The translations under genes and the position numbers were made by a program. Of a stretch of 64,000 bases of DNA, positions 1 to 7,206 are shown one piece after another; position 1 is the stretch's first letter, and each line of letters starts with the position of its first letter. The notes beneath the pieces were generated by a model. The model did not search any database and had not been told where the DNA came from. It saw nothing but the letters and a program-made list of their open reading frames with translations. This DNA is from DAOUMF01 sp034408935 (GTDB lineage: Bacteria > Chloroflexota > Dehalococcoidia > SM23-28-2 > RBG-16-64-32): contig DAOUMV010000012.1 in NCBI GenBank assembly GCA_034408935.1, positions 1 to 64,000 of the forward strand. Direction: 5' to 3'.

Positions 1-634
1 CGACGAGGACATCCACGCAGCGACGGCCTCGCAGGTGTTCGGCGTGCCGCTGGGAGAAGTCACGCCGCTGATGAGGCGCCGCGCCAAGGTGTTCAACTTC
101 GGGGTGCTGTACGGCCTCAGCGAGTACGGCCTCTCGGCCCGCGAGAGGATTCCGCGCGAGGAGGCAGCGGAGTTCATCCGCACCTACTTCGACAAGTATC
201 CGGGCATCAAGCGCTACGTAGAGGATACGGTGGAGCGGACGCGCAAGCTGGGCTACGCGGAGACGCTGTTCGGGCGGCGGCGCTACCTGCCGGAGATCAC
301 CTCCGGCAACCATAACGTCCGCCAGGCGGCGGAGCGGGCGGCGATCAACATGCCGGTGCAGGGCACCGCCGCCGACATCATCAAGATCGCCATGAACCGC
401 ATCGCCGCCGAGATGGAGCGCCGCCAGATGCGCAGCCTCATGACCCTCCAGGTCCACGACGAGCTCATGTTCGAGTGCCCCGCCGACGAGCTGGAAGATG
501 TGCGATCTCTAGCGCTCGACATAATGCCCACGCCCGTGGAAATGACCGTCCCCCTGAAGATCGACACCAAGGTCGGCAAGAACTGGGGAGAGATGGAGTA
601 CACTGGGGAGGGGGATGTAGGGGAGCTGGGGTAG
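1..634 (+). CDS. polA: DNA polymerase I, C-terminal part (5' end outside window)
   Basis: The reading frame is open from base 2, so this is the last ~210 codons of a longer gene. It holds the polymerase palm/fingers end of a family A polymerase: the fingers (O-helix) motif with its Lys and NFG (AKVFNFGVLYGLS) and the catalytic palm motif QVHDEL near the C-terminus. Phe in NFG is the residue that in E. coli Pol I (F762) disfavours dideoxynucleotides. Family role: gap filling and Okazaki-fragment processing. The exonuclease domains cannot be judged here. An imperfect inverted repeat lies just after the stop (639-690). Confidence 0.96.
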   Translation, partial: DEDIHAATASQVFGVPLGEVTPLMRRRAKVFNFGVLYGLSEYGLSARERIPREEAAEFIRTYFDKYPGIKRYVEDTVERTRKLGYAETLFGRRRYLPEITSGNHNVRQAAERAAINMPVQGTAADIIKIAMNRIAAEMERRQMRSLMTLQVHDELMFECPADELEDVRSLALDIMPTPVEMTVPLKIDTKVGKNWGEMEYTGEGDVGELG

Positions 635-638
635 CCGT

Positions 639-690
639 CCGCTCGTCCTGCCTACCCGCCTCTGGTGGGAGCCCGTCGAAGGATGAGCGG
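639..690. repeat. Inverted repeat of a dispersed intergenic repeat family
   Basis: CCGCTCGTCCT (639-649) and AGGATGAGCGG (680-690) are complementary apart from one G-T pair, with ~30 nt between. The same words (GTCGAAGGATGAGCGG and relatives such as TTCGACAGGCTCAGGATGAG) recur near 16.06, 21.17, 52.26 and 52.36 kb. It sits between polA and the TPR lipoprotein and may act as a transcript 3' structure, but there is no T-tract. Confidence 0.5.
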
Positions 691-707
691 AAAGAAAGGG
701 GGCCCTC

Positions 708-1055
708 ATGAAGCTGCCAGCAACGATAGCGGTTCTTCTCATAATGCTCCTGGGCACCGCCTGCGGCGACGGGCTCTCAGAGGCGCAGCAACACCATGAC
801 AGGGGACTTGAACTCTTAGAGCAGGGGCGGTGGAGGGAAGCGATCGAGGAATACGACAAGGCGATTGAACTGGACGCAGGGTTCGCTTTGGCCTACTTCT
901 ACCGAGGAAACGCATACGAAGGCCTGAGGGATTCCCAGCAGGCCATCGCCGACTATCGCACGGCTCTATCGCTCACCAGCGACCCCTACTTCGCCGCCGT
1001 AATTGAGACGCGAATCGAGAACCTTGAGATCCCTGAGGGGATGAGAGCCCAGTAG
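708..1055 (+). CDS. TPR-repeat lipoprotein
   Basis: A 115-residue exported protein. It has an N-terminal hydrophobic segment ending in a lipobox (LLGTAC, Cys about residue 19), so a lipid-anchored extracytoplasmic location is expected. Two tetratricopeptide-like units follow (residues ~26-95: EAQQHHDRGLELLEQGRW, then AIELDAGFALAYFYRGNAY and DSQQAIADYRTAL). The ATG is preceded by a purine-rich stretch (AAAGGGGG). TPRs mediate protein-protein contacts; no specific partner is evident. It stands alone between polA and the methyltransferase. Confidence 0.8.
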   Translation: MKLPATIAVLLIMLLGTACGDGLSEAQQHHDRGLELLEQGRWREAIEEYDKAIELDAGFALAYFYRGNAYEGLRDSQQAIADYRTALSLTSDPYFAAVIETRIENLEIPEGMRAQ

Positions 1056-1100
1056 TAGAGCGGTTCCTCATCTCCCGGAACCAGAGACCCTCGCCGTGAC

Positions 1101-1129
1101 CTGACGCCCGACATCGTGCGGCGTACAAT
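1101..1129 (+). promoter_or_regulatory. Sigma-70-type promoter for the methyltransferase-mutM pair
   Basis: CTGACG (1101-1106), a 17-bp spacer and TACAAT (1124-1129). The start codon is at 1139, about 9 nt after the -10 box, and no Shine-Dalgarno is present, so the mRNA is probably leaderless. Confidence 0.6.
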
Positions 1130-1138
1130 CGTACACAC

Positions 1139-1951
1139 ATGAGCGGTGAGCCCACGCATACCTCCGGCGGCTACGACGACCTCGAATTCGTCGCCGAGCT
1201 CTACGACCACGTCGGGCCCTATAGGGACCGGCAGGACGTGGCGTTCTATGTGGACGCGGCCCGGCAGTTGGGCGGCACTGTGTTGGAGATCGGCTGCGGG
1301 ACGGGTCGCGTCCTCATCCCTACGGCGCAGGCGGGTATGGAGATCGTCGGCCTGGACAGCTCGCAGCGGATGTTGGCGGCCTGCAGAGACAAGCTCTCGC
1401 ACGAGCCCGCGGAAGTACAATCGCGAGTGCAACTGGTTGGCGGAGACATGCGCCAATTCGACCTCGGCAGGACGTTCAGTCTCATAACGACCCCGTTCCG
1501 CCCGTTCCAGCACCTCCTGACCGTCGAGGATCAGCTATCCTGCCTTGCCTGCATCCACCGCCATCTCGCCGAAGGCGGAAGGCTCATCCTTGACCTCTTC
1601 AATCCGGATCTGGGGCGCCTCGTCGACGACAAGTATCTCTCCGAGCAAGAGGAAGAGGAGCCGTTCTCCATGCCCGACGGTCGCAGGGTGATCCGCCGCC
1701 ACCGTACGGTCTCGCGCGATCCCTTCAACCAGGTCCAGCAGAACGAGCTGATCTACTACGTCACGCATCCCGACGGCCGCCAGGAGCGCCTTGTGCATGC
1801 CTTCCCGTTCAGGCACCTGTTCCGCTTCGAGGCGGAGCACCTCCTCGCGCGATCGGGATTCCAGGTGGAGGACGTCTACGCGGACTTCGACAAGTCCCCC
1901 TACGGGTCGAAGTACCCGGGAGAGCTGATCTTCGTCGCGCGGAAGACGTAG
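1139..1951 (+). CDS. Class I SAM-dependent methyltransferase
   Basis: 270 residues with a Rossmann methyltransferase fold. Motif I is VLEIGCGTGRVLIP (~residues 49-62), then the acidic motif II (IVGLDSS), motif III-like GGDMRQFDL and the post-motif HLAEGGRLILDLFNPDL. The C-terminal half (YYVTHPDGRQERLVHAFPFR) resembles small-molecule methyltransferases of the ubiquinone/mycolic-acid type superfamily. The substrate cannot be told from sequence. Its stop codon directly abuts the ATG of mutM (TAGATG), so the two are co-transcribed, but a DNA-repair role is not implied. The likely leaderless start follows a TACAAT box. Confidence 0.85.
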   Translation: MSGEPTHTSGGYDDLEFVAELYDHVGPYRDRQDVAFYVDAARQLGGTVLEIGCGTGRVLIPTAQAGMEIVGLDSSQRMLAACRDKLSHEPAEVQSRVQLVGGDMRQFDLGRTFSLITTPFRPFQHLLTVEDQLSCLACIHRHLAEGGRLILDLFNPDLGRLVDDKYLSEQEEEEPFSMPDGRRVIRRHRTVSRDPFNQVQQNELIYYVTHPDGRQERLVHAFPFRHLFRFEAEHLLARSGFQVEDVYADFDKSPYGSKYPGELIFVARKT

Positions 1952-2770
1952 ATGCCTGAGCTCCCCGAGGTAGAGACCATCCGCCGCGACCTCGCGCACC
2001 GCATTATCGGGCGGCGGGTGGCGGAGGCATGGGTCTCGCCGGACGCGCCCCGGCTGGTGCAGGGCGAAACAGCGGACTCGTTCTGCCATCTCCTGGCCGG
2101 ACGGGCCATCGAGGAACTGGCCCGGCGGGGGAAGTACCTCCTCCTGCGGCTCGACCGCGGCTTCACCTGGATCGTCCACCTGCGCATGACCGGCGGCCTC
2201 GTCCACTCGCCGCAGGGCTGCCGCGACGACCGTTTCCTCCGCGCCCGCTTCCGCCTGGACGACGGCAGCGAGCTTTGCTACGTGGACATGCGCAAGCTGG
2301 GCACGATGTGGCTGGTGGAGGACGAGTCGGAGGTCGTCGGCAAGCTGGGGCCGGAGCCGCTGGGCGAGGCGTTCGGGCCGCAGGATCTGCGGGAGCTGCT
2401 GGCGAGGCGGTCGGCGCCGGTGAAGGCGGTGCTCATGGACCAGGAGGCCGTCGCCGGCATCGGCAACATCTACGCCGACGAGGCGCTATTCGAGGCAGGC
2501 ATCCGCCCGAGGAAGGCCGCGAGAAGGGTCTCGCGCGTGGCGGCGGAACGGCTGCATGGGGCGATCCGCCGGGTGCTGGTGGAGGCGCTGGGCGACCGCG
2601 GCTCCAGCTTCCGCGACTACGTGGACGCGGAGGGCGAGCAGGGAACGCACCAGCTACGCGTCAAGGTGTTTCGCCGGACGGGGGAGCCCTGCTACGTCTG
2701 CGACACGGCAATCAAGCGCGTCAAGGTAGGCGGCCGCAGCACGCACTACTGCCCGAAATGTCAGAGCTGA
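1952..2770 (+). CDS. mutM: Formamidopyrimidine-DNA glycosylase (Fpg/MutM)
   Basis: 272 residues, the usual Fpg length. The N-terminus is PELPEVET: after Met removal, Pro is the Schiff-base nucleophile and Glu2 is catalytic. The helix-two-turn-helix region contains the VAGIGNIYADEALF signature, and a C-terminal zinc finger has four Cys (CYVC...CPKC) with the GGRSTHYC segment that contacts the lesion strand. It excises 8-oxoguanine and formamidopyrimidines and nicks the abasic site. The start codon immediately follows the methyltransferase stop, indicating translational coupling. Confidence 0.97.
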   Translation: MPELPEVETIRRDLAHRIIGRRVAEAWVSPDAPRLVQGETADSFCHLLAGRAIEELARRGKYLLLRLDRGFTWIVHLRMTGGLVHSPQGCRDDRFLRARFRLDDGSELCYVDMRKLGTMWLVEDESEVVGKLGPEPLGEAFGPQDLRELLARRSAPVKAVLMDQEAVAGIGNIYADEALFEAGIRPRKAARRVSRVAAERLHGAIRRVLVEALGDRGSSFRDYVDAEGEQGTHQLRVKVFRRTGEPCYVCDTAIKRVKVGGRSTHYCPKCQS

Positions 2771-2798
2771 GGACCAAGCGGGTAGTGTGCTGGTTACC

Positions 2799-2984
2799 CT
2801 AGAACTTGCCCTCGGGTGACCCGAACCCCTGGAAGGGTTCCTCCCGCTGCTCCCACCGCTTCGATCGCAGAACCGCCGCAGCGGCAGGGTGGATCTCCTC
2901 GGACTCCCAGCGCGTCTGCTCTGCGACACCGGTGGCAGCTTGCTGCCGGACACCAGCCAGTTCAGTCGTACCTGTGTTTGCCAT
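2799..2984 (-). CDS. Possible small hypothetical protein (61 aa)
   Basis: This ATG-initiated ORF lies in the 435-bp gap between mutM and the thiolase, on the opposite strand. It has coding-like GC-rich codons and a balanced hydrophilic composition (for example TRWESEEIHPAAAAVL). There is no transmembrane segment, Cys cluster or recognised motif. GGAGGG lies upstream but ~15 nt away, so initiation is uncertain. It would be convergent with mutM. It may be spurious; no family is recognised. Confidence 0.35.
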   Translation of the reverse strand: MANTGTTELAGVRQQAATGVAEQTRWESEEIHPAAAAVLRSKRWEQREEPFQGFGSPEGKF

Positions 2985-3156
2985 CTGCCTGCCCTTTCCC
3001 TCCGAAAGCCATCACCTGAATCAATTTTCGCATCTCCAGGTGAACGTAGCGGTTAACGAAACGGAGACAAAGGTTGACGAAGGGTGAAGACACACTTGCC
3101 GTTGTCAGCGTGCGCGCGGCACGGTAACAGGTCTGTGGCCTCAGCACAACGCCCTG

Positions 3157-3199
3157 TGATAAACTGCGGCTGGCTGCCGTTAGCGTTAACGTAAGGAGG
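3157..3199 (+). promoter_or_regulatory. Extended -10 promoter and strong RBS for the thiolase
   Basis: TG-A-TAAACT (3157-3165) forms an extended -10 element with no good -35. AAGGAGG (3193-3199) is a strong Shine-Dalgarno 6 nt before the ATG at 3206. Palindromic CGTTAACG words surround this region (around 3050 and 3183-3192) and could bind a regulator, but this is weak. Confidence 0.45.
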
Positions 3200-3205
3200 C
3201 CGCAG

Positions 3206-4447
3206 ATGCAAGAAGCCGTTGTCGTCGATGCCGTGCGCACGCCCTTCGGCCGGGCCGGCGCAAGAGGGATCTTGAAGGATATCACCCACGTGGACCTGGT
3301 GGTGCCCCTGCTCAAGGCCATCGTCGAGCGCAACAAGCTGGACCCTAACCTGGTAGACGAGATCAGCATGGGCTCGGTGGGCTTGGTGGGCCCGCTGGTC
3401 CGCGCCCGCACTTACCTGTTCGAGGCGGGCTTCCCCGATACCATCTCCGCCACCGACATAAACAAGCAGTGCGCTTCTGCGCTTCAAGCGATAGTGATGG
3501 GTGCCCACGCCATCATGACCGGCATGTCGGATGTCGTCCTGGCCGGCGGCGAGGAGACCATGGATCGCATCGGGCCCATTCCACCCGGCGGCGACGCGCT
3601 ATCCATGGACAATCCGCAGGTCATGATGGAGTTCATGAAGCGGGAAAGCTGGCAGATGTACCCGGACAAGCAGGCCAAGCTGTTGCCCCAATGGTTCAGC
3701 ATCAAGGCGCCCTGGATCATGAACATGGGCCAGACGGCGGAGAAGCTGTCCGAGGTGTACAACATCCCCCGCGAGGACTCCGACAAGTTCGCCCAGGCGA
3801 GCCAGGAGAGGGCGGTGGCCGCTCAGGATGCGGGCAAGTTCGACAAGGAGATCGTCCCTATCACCATCGAGTACCTCGATGGCCGCACCGAGACGATAGA
3901 CAAGGATCAGAACCCGCGCCGCGAGAGCAGCCTGGAGAAGCTGTCCACTCTCAAGGGAGCCTACAAGCCTGACGGCTTCGTGACCGCGGGCAACTCCTGC
4001 CCTCGCACCGATGGCGCCACCCTGGTGCTGCTCATGTCCAAGGAGAAGGCCCAGGAGTTGGGCTACAAGCCTCTGCTCACTTACCGTGCCGCCGCCACCA
4101 TCGGCGTCGACCCTGAGGTCATGGGCATCGGGCCGCTGCCCGCCACTCAGAAGCTGCTCGAGCGCACCGGCATGTCCTTCGACCAGTTCGACCTTATCGA
4201 GCTTAACGAAGCATTCGCCTGCCAGTGCGTGGCGGTGATGCGGGGGCTGGGCACGAGCGAATGGGACGAGAGACTGAACGTCAACGGCGGCGCTATCGCT
4301 CTCGGACACCCCCTGGGGGCCACCGGCGGCCGCCTGGTGGGCACCCTCGGCTACGAGATGGAGCGGCGTGGCGCCCGCTGGGGCCTGACCACGTTGTGCC
4401 TGGGCAGCGGTATGGGCATGTCCGTAGCCTGGGAGCGCGAGGGCTAG
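3206..4447 (+). CDS. Thiolase family protein (acetyl-CoA acyltransferase)
   Basis: 413 residues covering both thiolase halves. The catalytic triad is visible: nucleophilic Cys89 in NKQCASAL, His368 in GGAIALGHPLGATGGR, and the acid/base Cys398 in CLGSGMG, with the NEAFACQC segment before the His loop. The family catalyses CoA-dependent cleavage of 3-ketoacyl-CoA (beta-oxidation) or the reverse condensation of two acetyl-CoA. Which direction applies cannot be told, because no other beta-oxidation gene is adjacent. It is a single-gene transcript with its own promoter and a terminator at 4477-4504. Confidence 0.93.
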   Translation: MQEAVVVDAVRTPFGRAGARGILKDITHVDLVVPLLKAIVERNKLDPNLVDEISMGSVGLVGPLVRARTYLFEAGFPDTISATDINKQCASALQAIVMGAHAIMTGMSDVVLAGGEETMDRIGPIPPGGDALSMDNPQVMMEFMKRESWQMYPDKQAKLLPQWFSIKAPWIMNMGQTAEKLSEVYNIPREDSDKFAQASQERAVAAQDAGKFDKEIVPITIEYLDGRTETIDKDQNPRRESSLEKLSTLKGAYKPDGFVTAGNSCPRTDGATLVLLMSKEKAQELGYKPLLTYRAAATIGVDPEVMGIGPLPATQKLLERTGMSFDQFDLIELNEAFACQCVAVMRGLGTSEWDERLNVNGGAIALGHPLGATGGRLVGTLGYEMERRGARWGLTTLCLGSGMGMSVAWEREG

Positions 4448-4476
4448 GGCCCGCGAGCTGCGCCTAGCGCAAGTTT

Positions 4477-4504
4477 GAAGGCCCCGCGGTGCCGCGGGGC
4501 CTTC
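4477..4504. terminator. Intrinsic terminator, probably bidirectional
   Basis: A 13-bp perfect inverted repeat GAAGGCCCCGCGG / CCGCGGGGCCTTC with a 2-nt centre lies between the convergent thiolase and sortase genes. The flanks are moderately T-rich on the plus side (CTTCTTCAT). Confidence 0.75.
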
Positions 4505-4527
4505 TTCATCTCCGGCCTGGTATCCGG

Positions 4528-5280
4528 CTAGCCTTCGTTTGTGGCGGGCGCGGCGAGGGTAGGCTCCATCAGCCGCGCCTGCACTATCGTGCGGTTGGTG
4601 TAGCTGCCCCCGAAGCGCTCGCTGGCGTCCGGTACCCAAGTACCGCCGCAGGTGATGAGAGTGACAGTGTCCGTAGGCGTGGGTTCCATCACCTTCAGCG
4701 ACTCTGCGTCGTACGGGTCCACGGGGAAGCTGGCGAACACCTCGTACGTGTATTCATGCCCGTCGTCCGATATCACGCGAACCGTGTCCCCCGGCACAAG
4801 CTGATCCAGATTGCCGAATACGCCGGTCGCTCCCCCCCAGTTGATGTGCCCAGCGAACACAGCGTTGCTGCCAGCGCCGGGCGGGGACGAGAAGGTATAC
4901 CAGGCGACATCCTGCCCATTGAGAGGCACCTGCGGGATGCCCTGTTCGTCCAGCCCCATCTCGACCACGGGAGCGTCCACCCCGAACCTTTCGACCACCA
5001 GTCGCAGGGGAGCGGCCACCGGCTCTGGCGTCGGCTTCGGTGTCGGCTCCGGCTCGGTGGCCAGGGGTGGGACGGGGTAGGGCACAGCGGGAACGTACTG
5101 GACTTCCTGGATGCTGGGCCTCTCGCGGACAACGTTCTTGGCGCCCTCACGCTGGTCGAAGTAGCCGACGAGCCCGATGCTGAGGATGACGGCGCCGACC
5201 GCAAACAACGCGGCGCCCAACCCAAGAAGGAAACGCTGCCGCAGATGCTTCGGATGTATCATGTCAGAAGGACGGCCCAA
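4528..5280 (-). CDS. Class E/F-type sortase (LPXTG-type transpeptidase)
   Basis: 250 residues. One N-terminal membrane segment (FLLGLGAALFAVGAVILSIG) is followed by a proline/threonine-rich linker (PTPKPTPEPVA) and a sortase domain. Catalytic His is in VFAGHINW and catalytic Cys in VTLITCGGTW, with a downstream Arg (ERFGG region). Sortases attach proteins to the cell wall or polymerise pili at the outer membrane face. The TTG start (5280) has GAGAGGA just upstream; an in-frame ATG lies six codons in. A TATAAT box is at 5302-5297. No LPXTG-type substrate gene is adjacent, so it may serve as a housekeeping sortase. Confidence 0.88.
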   Translation of the reverse strand: MGRPSDMIHPKHLRQRFLLGLGAALFAVGAVILSIGLVGYFDQREGAKNVVRERPSIQEVQYVPAVPYPVPPLATEPEPTPKPTPEPVAAPLRLVVERFGVDAPVVEMGLDEQGIPQVPLNGQDVAWYTFSSPPGAGSNAVFAGHINWGGATGVFGNLDQLVPGDTVRVISDDGHEYTYEVFASFPVDPYDAESLKVMEPTPTDTVTLITCGGTWVPDASERFGGSYTNRTIVQARLMEPTLAAPATNEG

Positions 5281-5296
5281 ACTGTCCTCTCACCTA

Positions 5297-5302
5297 ATTA
5301 TA
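5297..5302 (-). promoter_or_regulatory. -10 box of the sortase promoter
   Basis: TATAAT read on the minus strand, ~17 nt before the sortase start, with no clear -35 hexamer. The divergent P1 hydrolase gene begins 65 bp away. Confidence 0.45.
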
Positions 5303-5366
5303 ACGAGTCGGTGGCCTGCCGTGTTACCATCACCGTGAATACGAGGTTAACTGCCGGCATGGTTCC

Positions 5367-6356
5367 ATGATCTCTGACGACAACGACACGATTACCGCTG
5401 TCTCGGGCGTCCTCGTCGGTCACTGGACCGATGATAGTGCAACCACCGGTTGCACGGTCGTGCTCTGCCCGAATGGAGCCGTGGCGTCGGCGGACGTGCG
5501 GGGCGGCGCCCCCGGCACACGGGAGACAGACCTGCTGCGACCGGGAAGCCTCGTCGAGCGCATCCAAGCCGTTCTCCTCACCGGGGGCAGCGCCTACGGC
5601 CTCGATGCCGCCGCAGGCGTGATGCGCTGGCTGGAGGAGCGCGGCAAGGGTTTCCCGGTGTTGACGGGCGTCGTGCCCATCGTCGTGGGAGCGGTGTTGT
5701 TCGACCTTTCGGTGGGACGCGCGGACGTGCGTCCAGACGCGGCGGCGGGCTACGCCGCCTGCGAGGCCGCCTCCGCGGGGCCACCTGGCGAGGGCAGTGT
5801 GGGGGCGGGCACGGGCGCCACCGTGGCCAAGGCCCTTGGAGGGGAACGCGCCCTCAAAGGGGGCATCGGCAGCGCCTGCGAGGTCAGCGAGGACGGCGTG
5901 AGCGTCGCCGCCCTGATGGCCGTGAACAGCTTCGGCGAGGTGGTGGACCCGGACAACGGCCGCGTCGTGGCGGGGCCGCGCGCAGAGGACGGCGGCTTCG
6001 CTGACACCCTTGCCGTCTTGCGCTCGCGGCCAGGGCCGTCGCCCTTCACCGGGGACCCCAACAGCACCATCGGCGTGGTGGCCACGGACGCCGCTCTGTC
6101 CAAGTCGGACTGCTACCGGCTGGCGGTCATGGCCCAGGCTGGCCTGACGCGGGCGGTCCGCCCCGCCCATACGCCGGTGGACGGCGATACGATATTCGCG
6201 CTGGCCACGGGCGCCAAGGAGCCTCCGGCTGAAGTGATGCGGCTGGGGGCGCTGGCGGCGCGGGCCGTGGAGCGCGCCATACTGCGCGCGATAACCGAGG
6301 CCACAGGCCTGGCGAGCGTGCCCTCAGCGCGCGAGTGGACTCGCCCTCCGCAGTAG
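5367..6356 (+). CDS. P1 family peptidase (DmpA/NylC-like N-terminal nucleophile hydrolase)
   Basis: 329 residues of the autoprocessing Ntn-hydrolase family that includes D-aminopeptidase DmpA and nylon oligomer hydrolase NylC. Recognisable segments are VSGVLVGHWTD, VLLTGGSAYGLDAAAGVM and the cleavage/nucleophile region NSTIGVVATDA. In the family, self-cleavage before Ser/Thr frees the nucleophile; here Asn232-Ser233 is the predicted site. Substrates range from aminoacyl peptides to cyclic amides, so the substrate is unknown here. The ATG at 5367 is close to the divergent sortase promoter, and no strong RBS is visible. Confidence 0.88.
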   Translation: MISDDNDTITAVSGVLVGHWTDDSATTGCTVVLCPNGAVASADVRGGAPGTRETDLLRPGSLVERIQAVLLTGGSAYGLDAAAGVMRWLEERGKGFPVLTGVVPIVVGAVLFDLSVGRADVRPDAAAGYAACEAASAGPPGEGSVGAGTGATVAKALGGERALKGGIGSACEVSEDGVSVAALMAVNSFGEVVDPDNGRVVAGPRAEDGGFADTLAVLRSRPGPSPFTGDPNSTIGVVATDAALSKSDCYRLAVMAQAGLTRAVRPAHTPVDGDTIFALATGAKEPPAEVMRLGALAARAVERAILRAITEATGLASVPSAREWTRPPQ

Positions 6357-6401
6357 GGCCTAGCCACTTCCGCGTGATCCACTTCTTGGGTGGTCTCAAG
6401 G

Positions 6402-6468
6402 CCACCCTTGGGCGGGGCGGGGTCGAGCCTGAACGGAGTTCAGGGGCGGGCTGGGCGGGACGGACAAC
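6402..6468. repeat. Dispersed intergenic repeat A, copy 1
   Basis: About 65 bp containing CTGAACGGAGTTCAG (a 6-bp stem, 3-nt loop) flanked by GGGCGGGGC and GGGCGGGCTGGGCGGG. The reverse complement matches 52296-52354 closely, with the shared core CCTGAACTCCGTTCAG and the same C-rich arms, so it is a repeated element and not chance composition. Confidence 0.7.
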
Positions 6469-6572
6469 CTTGGGGTGGGGAGCTTCACTATTCCCGCTCC
6501 CTCGGAGCAGCCACCCGCTCGCCCGCACCGGTGGGGCCGACAACACTGAATAGCGCCGCCCTTGAGCCTCCC

Positions 6573-6602
6573 TTGAGCCCCCCTTGACACTGCTGCTATA
6601 CT
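6573..6602 (+). promoter_or_regulatory. Promoter of the pan operon
   Basis: TTGAGC (6573-6578), an 18-bp spacer and TATACT (6597-6602). Three direct copies of CCCTTGA spaced 12 bp (about 6559-6588) precede the -10. Transcription would start near 6609, giving a ~180-nt untranslated leader before panD. Confidence 0.55.
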
Positions 6603-6604
6603 GA

Positions 6605-6758
6605 TGCTGGCAACCGACCCGGAGGGGCGGCAAGCCTGCCTGCCAGGGAGCAGGCCTGACGATAGGCCAGCACCCGCTTGGATCCGCCGTAGGCGCACCA
6701 AGACGGCACATAGGTGGACGCTCAGTGCCCTTTCGGCAGCGCGCCGGAGGGCTTTTTT
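6605..6758 (+). ncRNA. Structured panD leader with attenuator-type terminator (candidate cis-regulatory RNA)
   Basis: Helices found by eye: a closing stem TGCTGG/CCAGCA (6605-6610 with 6667-6672); internal hairpins GCCTGC/GCAGGC (6634-6639 with 6650-6655) or GGCCT/AGGCC (6653-6657 with 6664-6668); then mutually exclusive helices GCCGT/ACGGC (6686-6690 with 6703-6707) and GGCAC/GTGCC (6705-6709 with 6725-6729). The last one invades the 5' arm of an intrinsic terminator (6727-6752 followed by T6). This is the arrangement of a riboswitch or attenuator. A cis-regulatory RNA motif named 'pan' is known upstream of pantothenate genes in Chloroflexi and Firmicutes. Whether this leader belongs to it was not tested. 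Confidence 0.6.
6727..6758 (+). terminator. Intrinsic terminator inside the panD leader
   Basis: Arms GCCCTTTCGGC (6727-6737) and GCCGGAGGGC (6743-6752) pair over 10 bp with one bulged T and a 5-nt loop, followed by six T residues. It lies 33 nt upstream of the panD start, so it must be conditional for the operon to be expressed. Confidence 0.8.
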
Positions 6759-6790
6759 GTGCCCCGGCGAAAAGGGAGGTGTGAGGACCA

Positions 6791-7177
6791 GTGCGGACGA
6801 TGCTCAAAAGCAAGATACACCGGGCCACGGTGACTGACGCCAACGTCAACTACGAGGGCTCCATCACCATCGACCCGGTGCTCATGGAGGCGGCGGACAT
6901 CCTGCCCTACGAGCAGGTGGACGTGGTGAACATCAACAACGGCGCCCGGCTGACCACCTACGCCATAGAAGGTGCCCGCGGCGTGGGCGAGCTGGCGATC
7001 AACGGCGCCGCCGCCCGTCTGGTTCACGTCGGCGACACCGTCATCATCCTCAGCTACCAAGACACGGAGGACGAGGCGGCCCGCAGCCACCAGCCAAGGC
7101 TGGTCTACATGGATGCCGAGAACCGCATCCACCACACCGTCGGCGTGGCGCAGGAGGCGGTCGAGACCGCGCCCTGA
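6791..7177 (+). CDS. panD: Aspartate 1-decarboxylase (PanD) proenzyme
   Basis: 128 residues. It converts L-aspartate to beta-alanine for pantothenate synthesis using a pyruvoyl cofactor formed by self-cleavage at Gly23-Ser24 (YEGSITID). MLKSKIHRATVT at the N-terminus and NINNGARLTTY are family signatures. The GTG start at 6791 is preferred because the family N-terminus begins two to three residues before MLK and GGGAGGTG lies 9 nt upstream; ATG 6800 is the alternative. It is the first gene of panD-hydrolase-panB-panC, controlled by the leader described above. Confidence 0.95.
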   Translation: MRTMLKSKIHRATVTDANVNYEGSITIDPVLMEAADILPYEQVDVVNINNGARLTTYAIEGARGVGELAINGAAARLVHVGDTVIILSYQDTEDEAARSHQPRLVYMDAENRIHHTVGVAQEAVETAP

Positions 7178-7206
7178 GCGTGGGCCGAGTCTCGGACGTA
7201 TAGGAG

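Noticed and set aside
6700..6758. T-box riboswitch in the panD leader
   Set aside because: AGGTGGACGCTC is only a weak match to the T-box consensus and no specifier or proper antiterminator helix could be placed.
6604..6837. 77-codon frame overlapping the panD leader
   Set aside because: No RBS, overlaps the structured leader and the panD start; composition Arg/Pro-rich as expected from noncoding GC-rich DNA.
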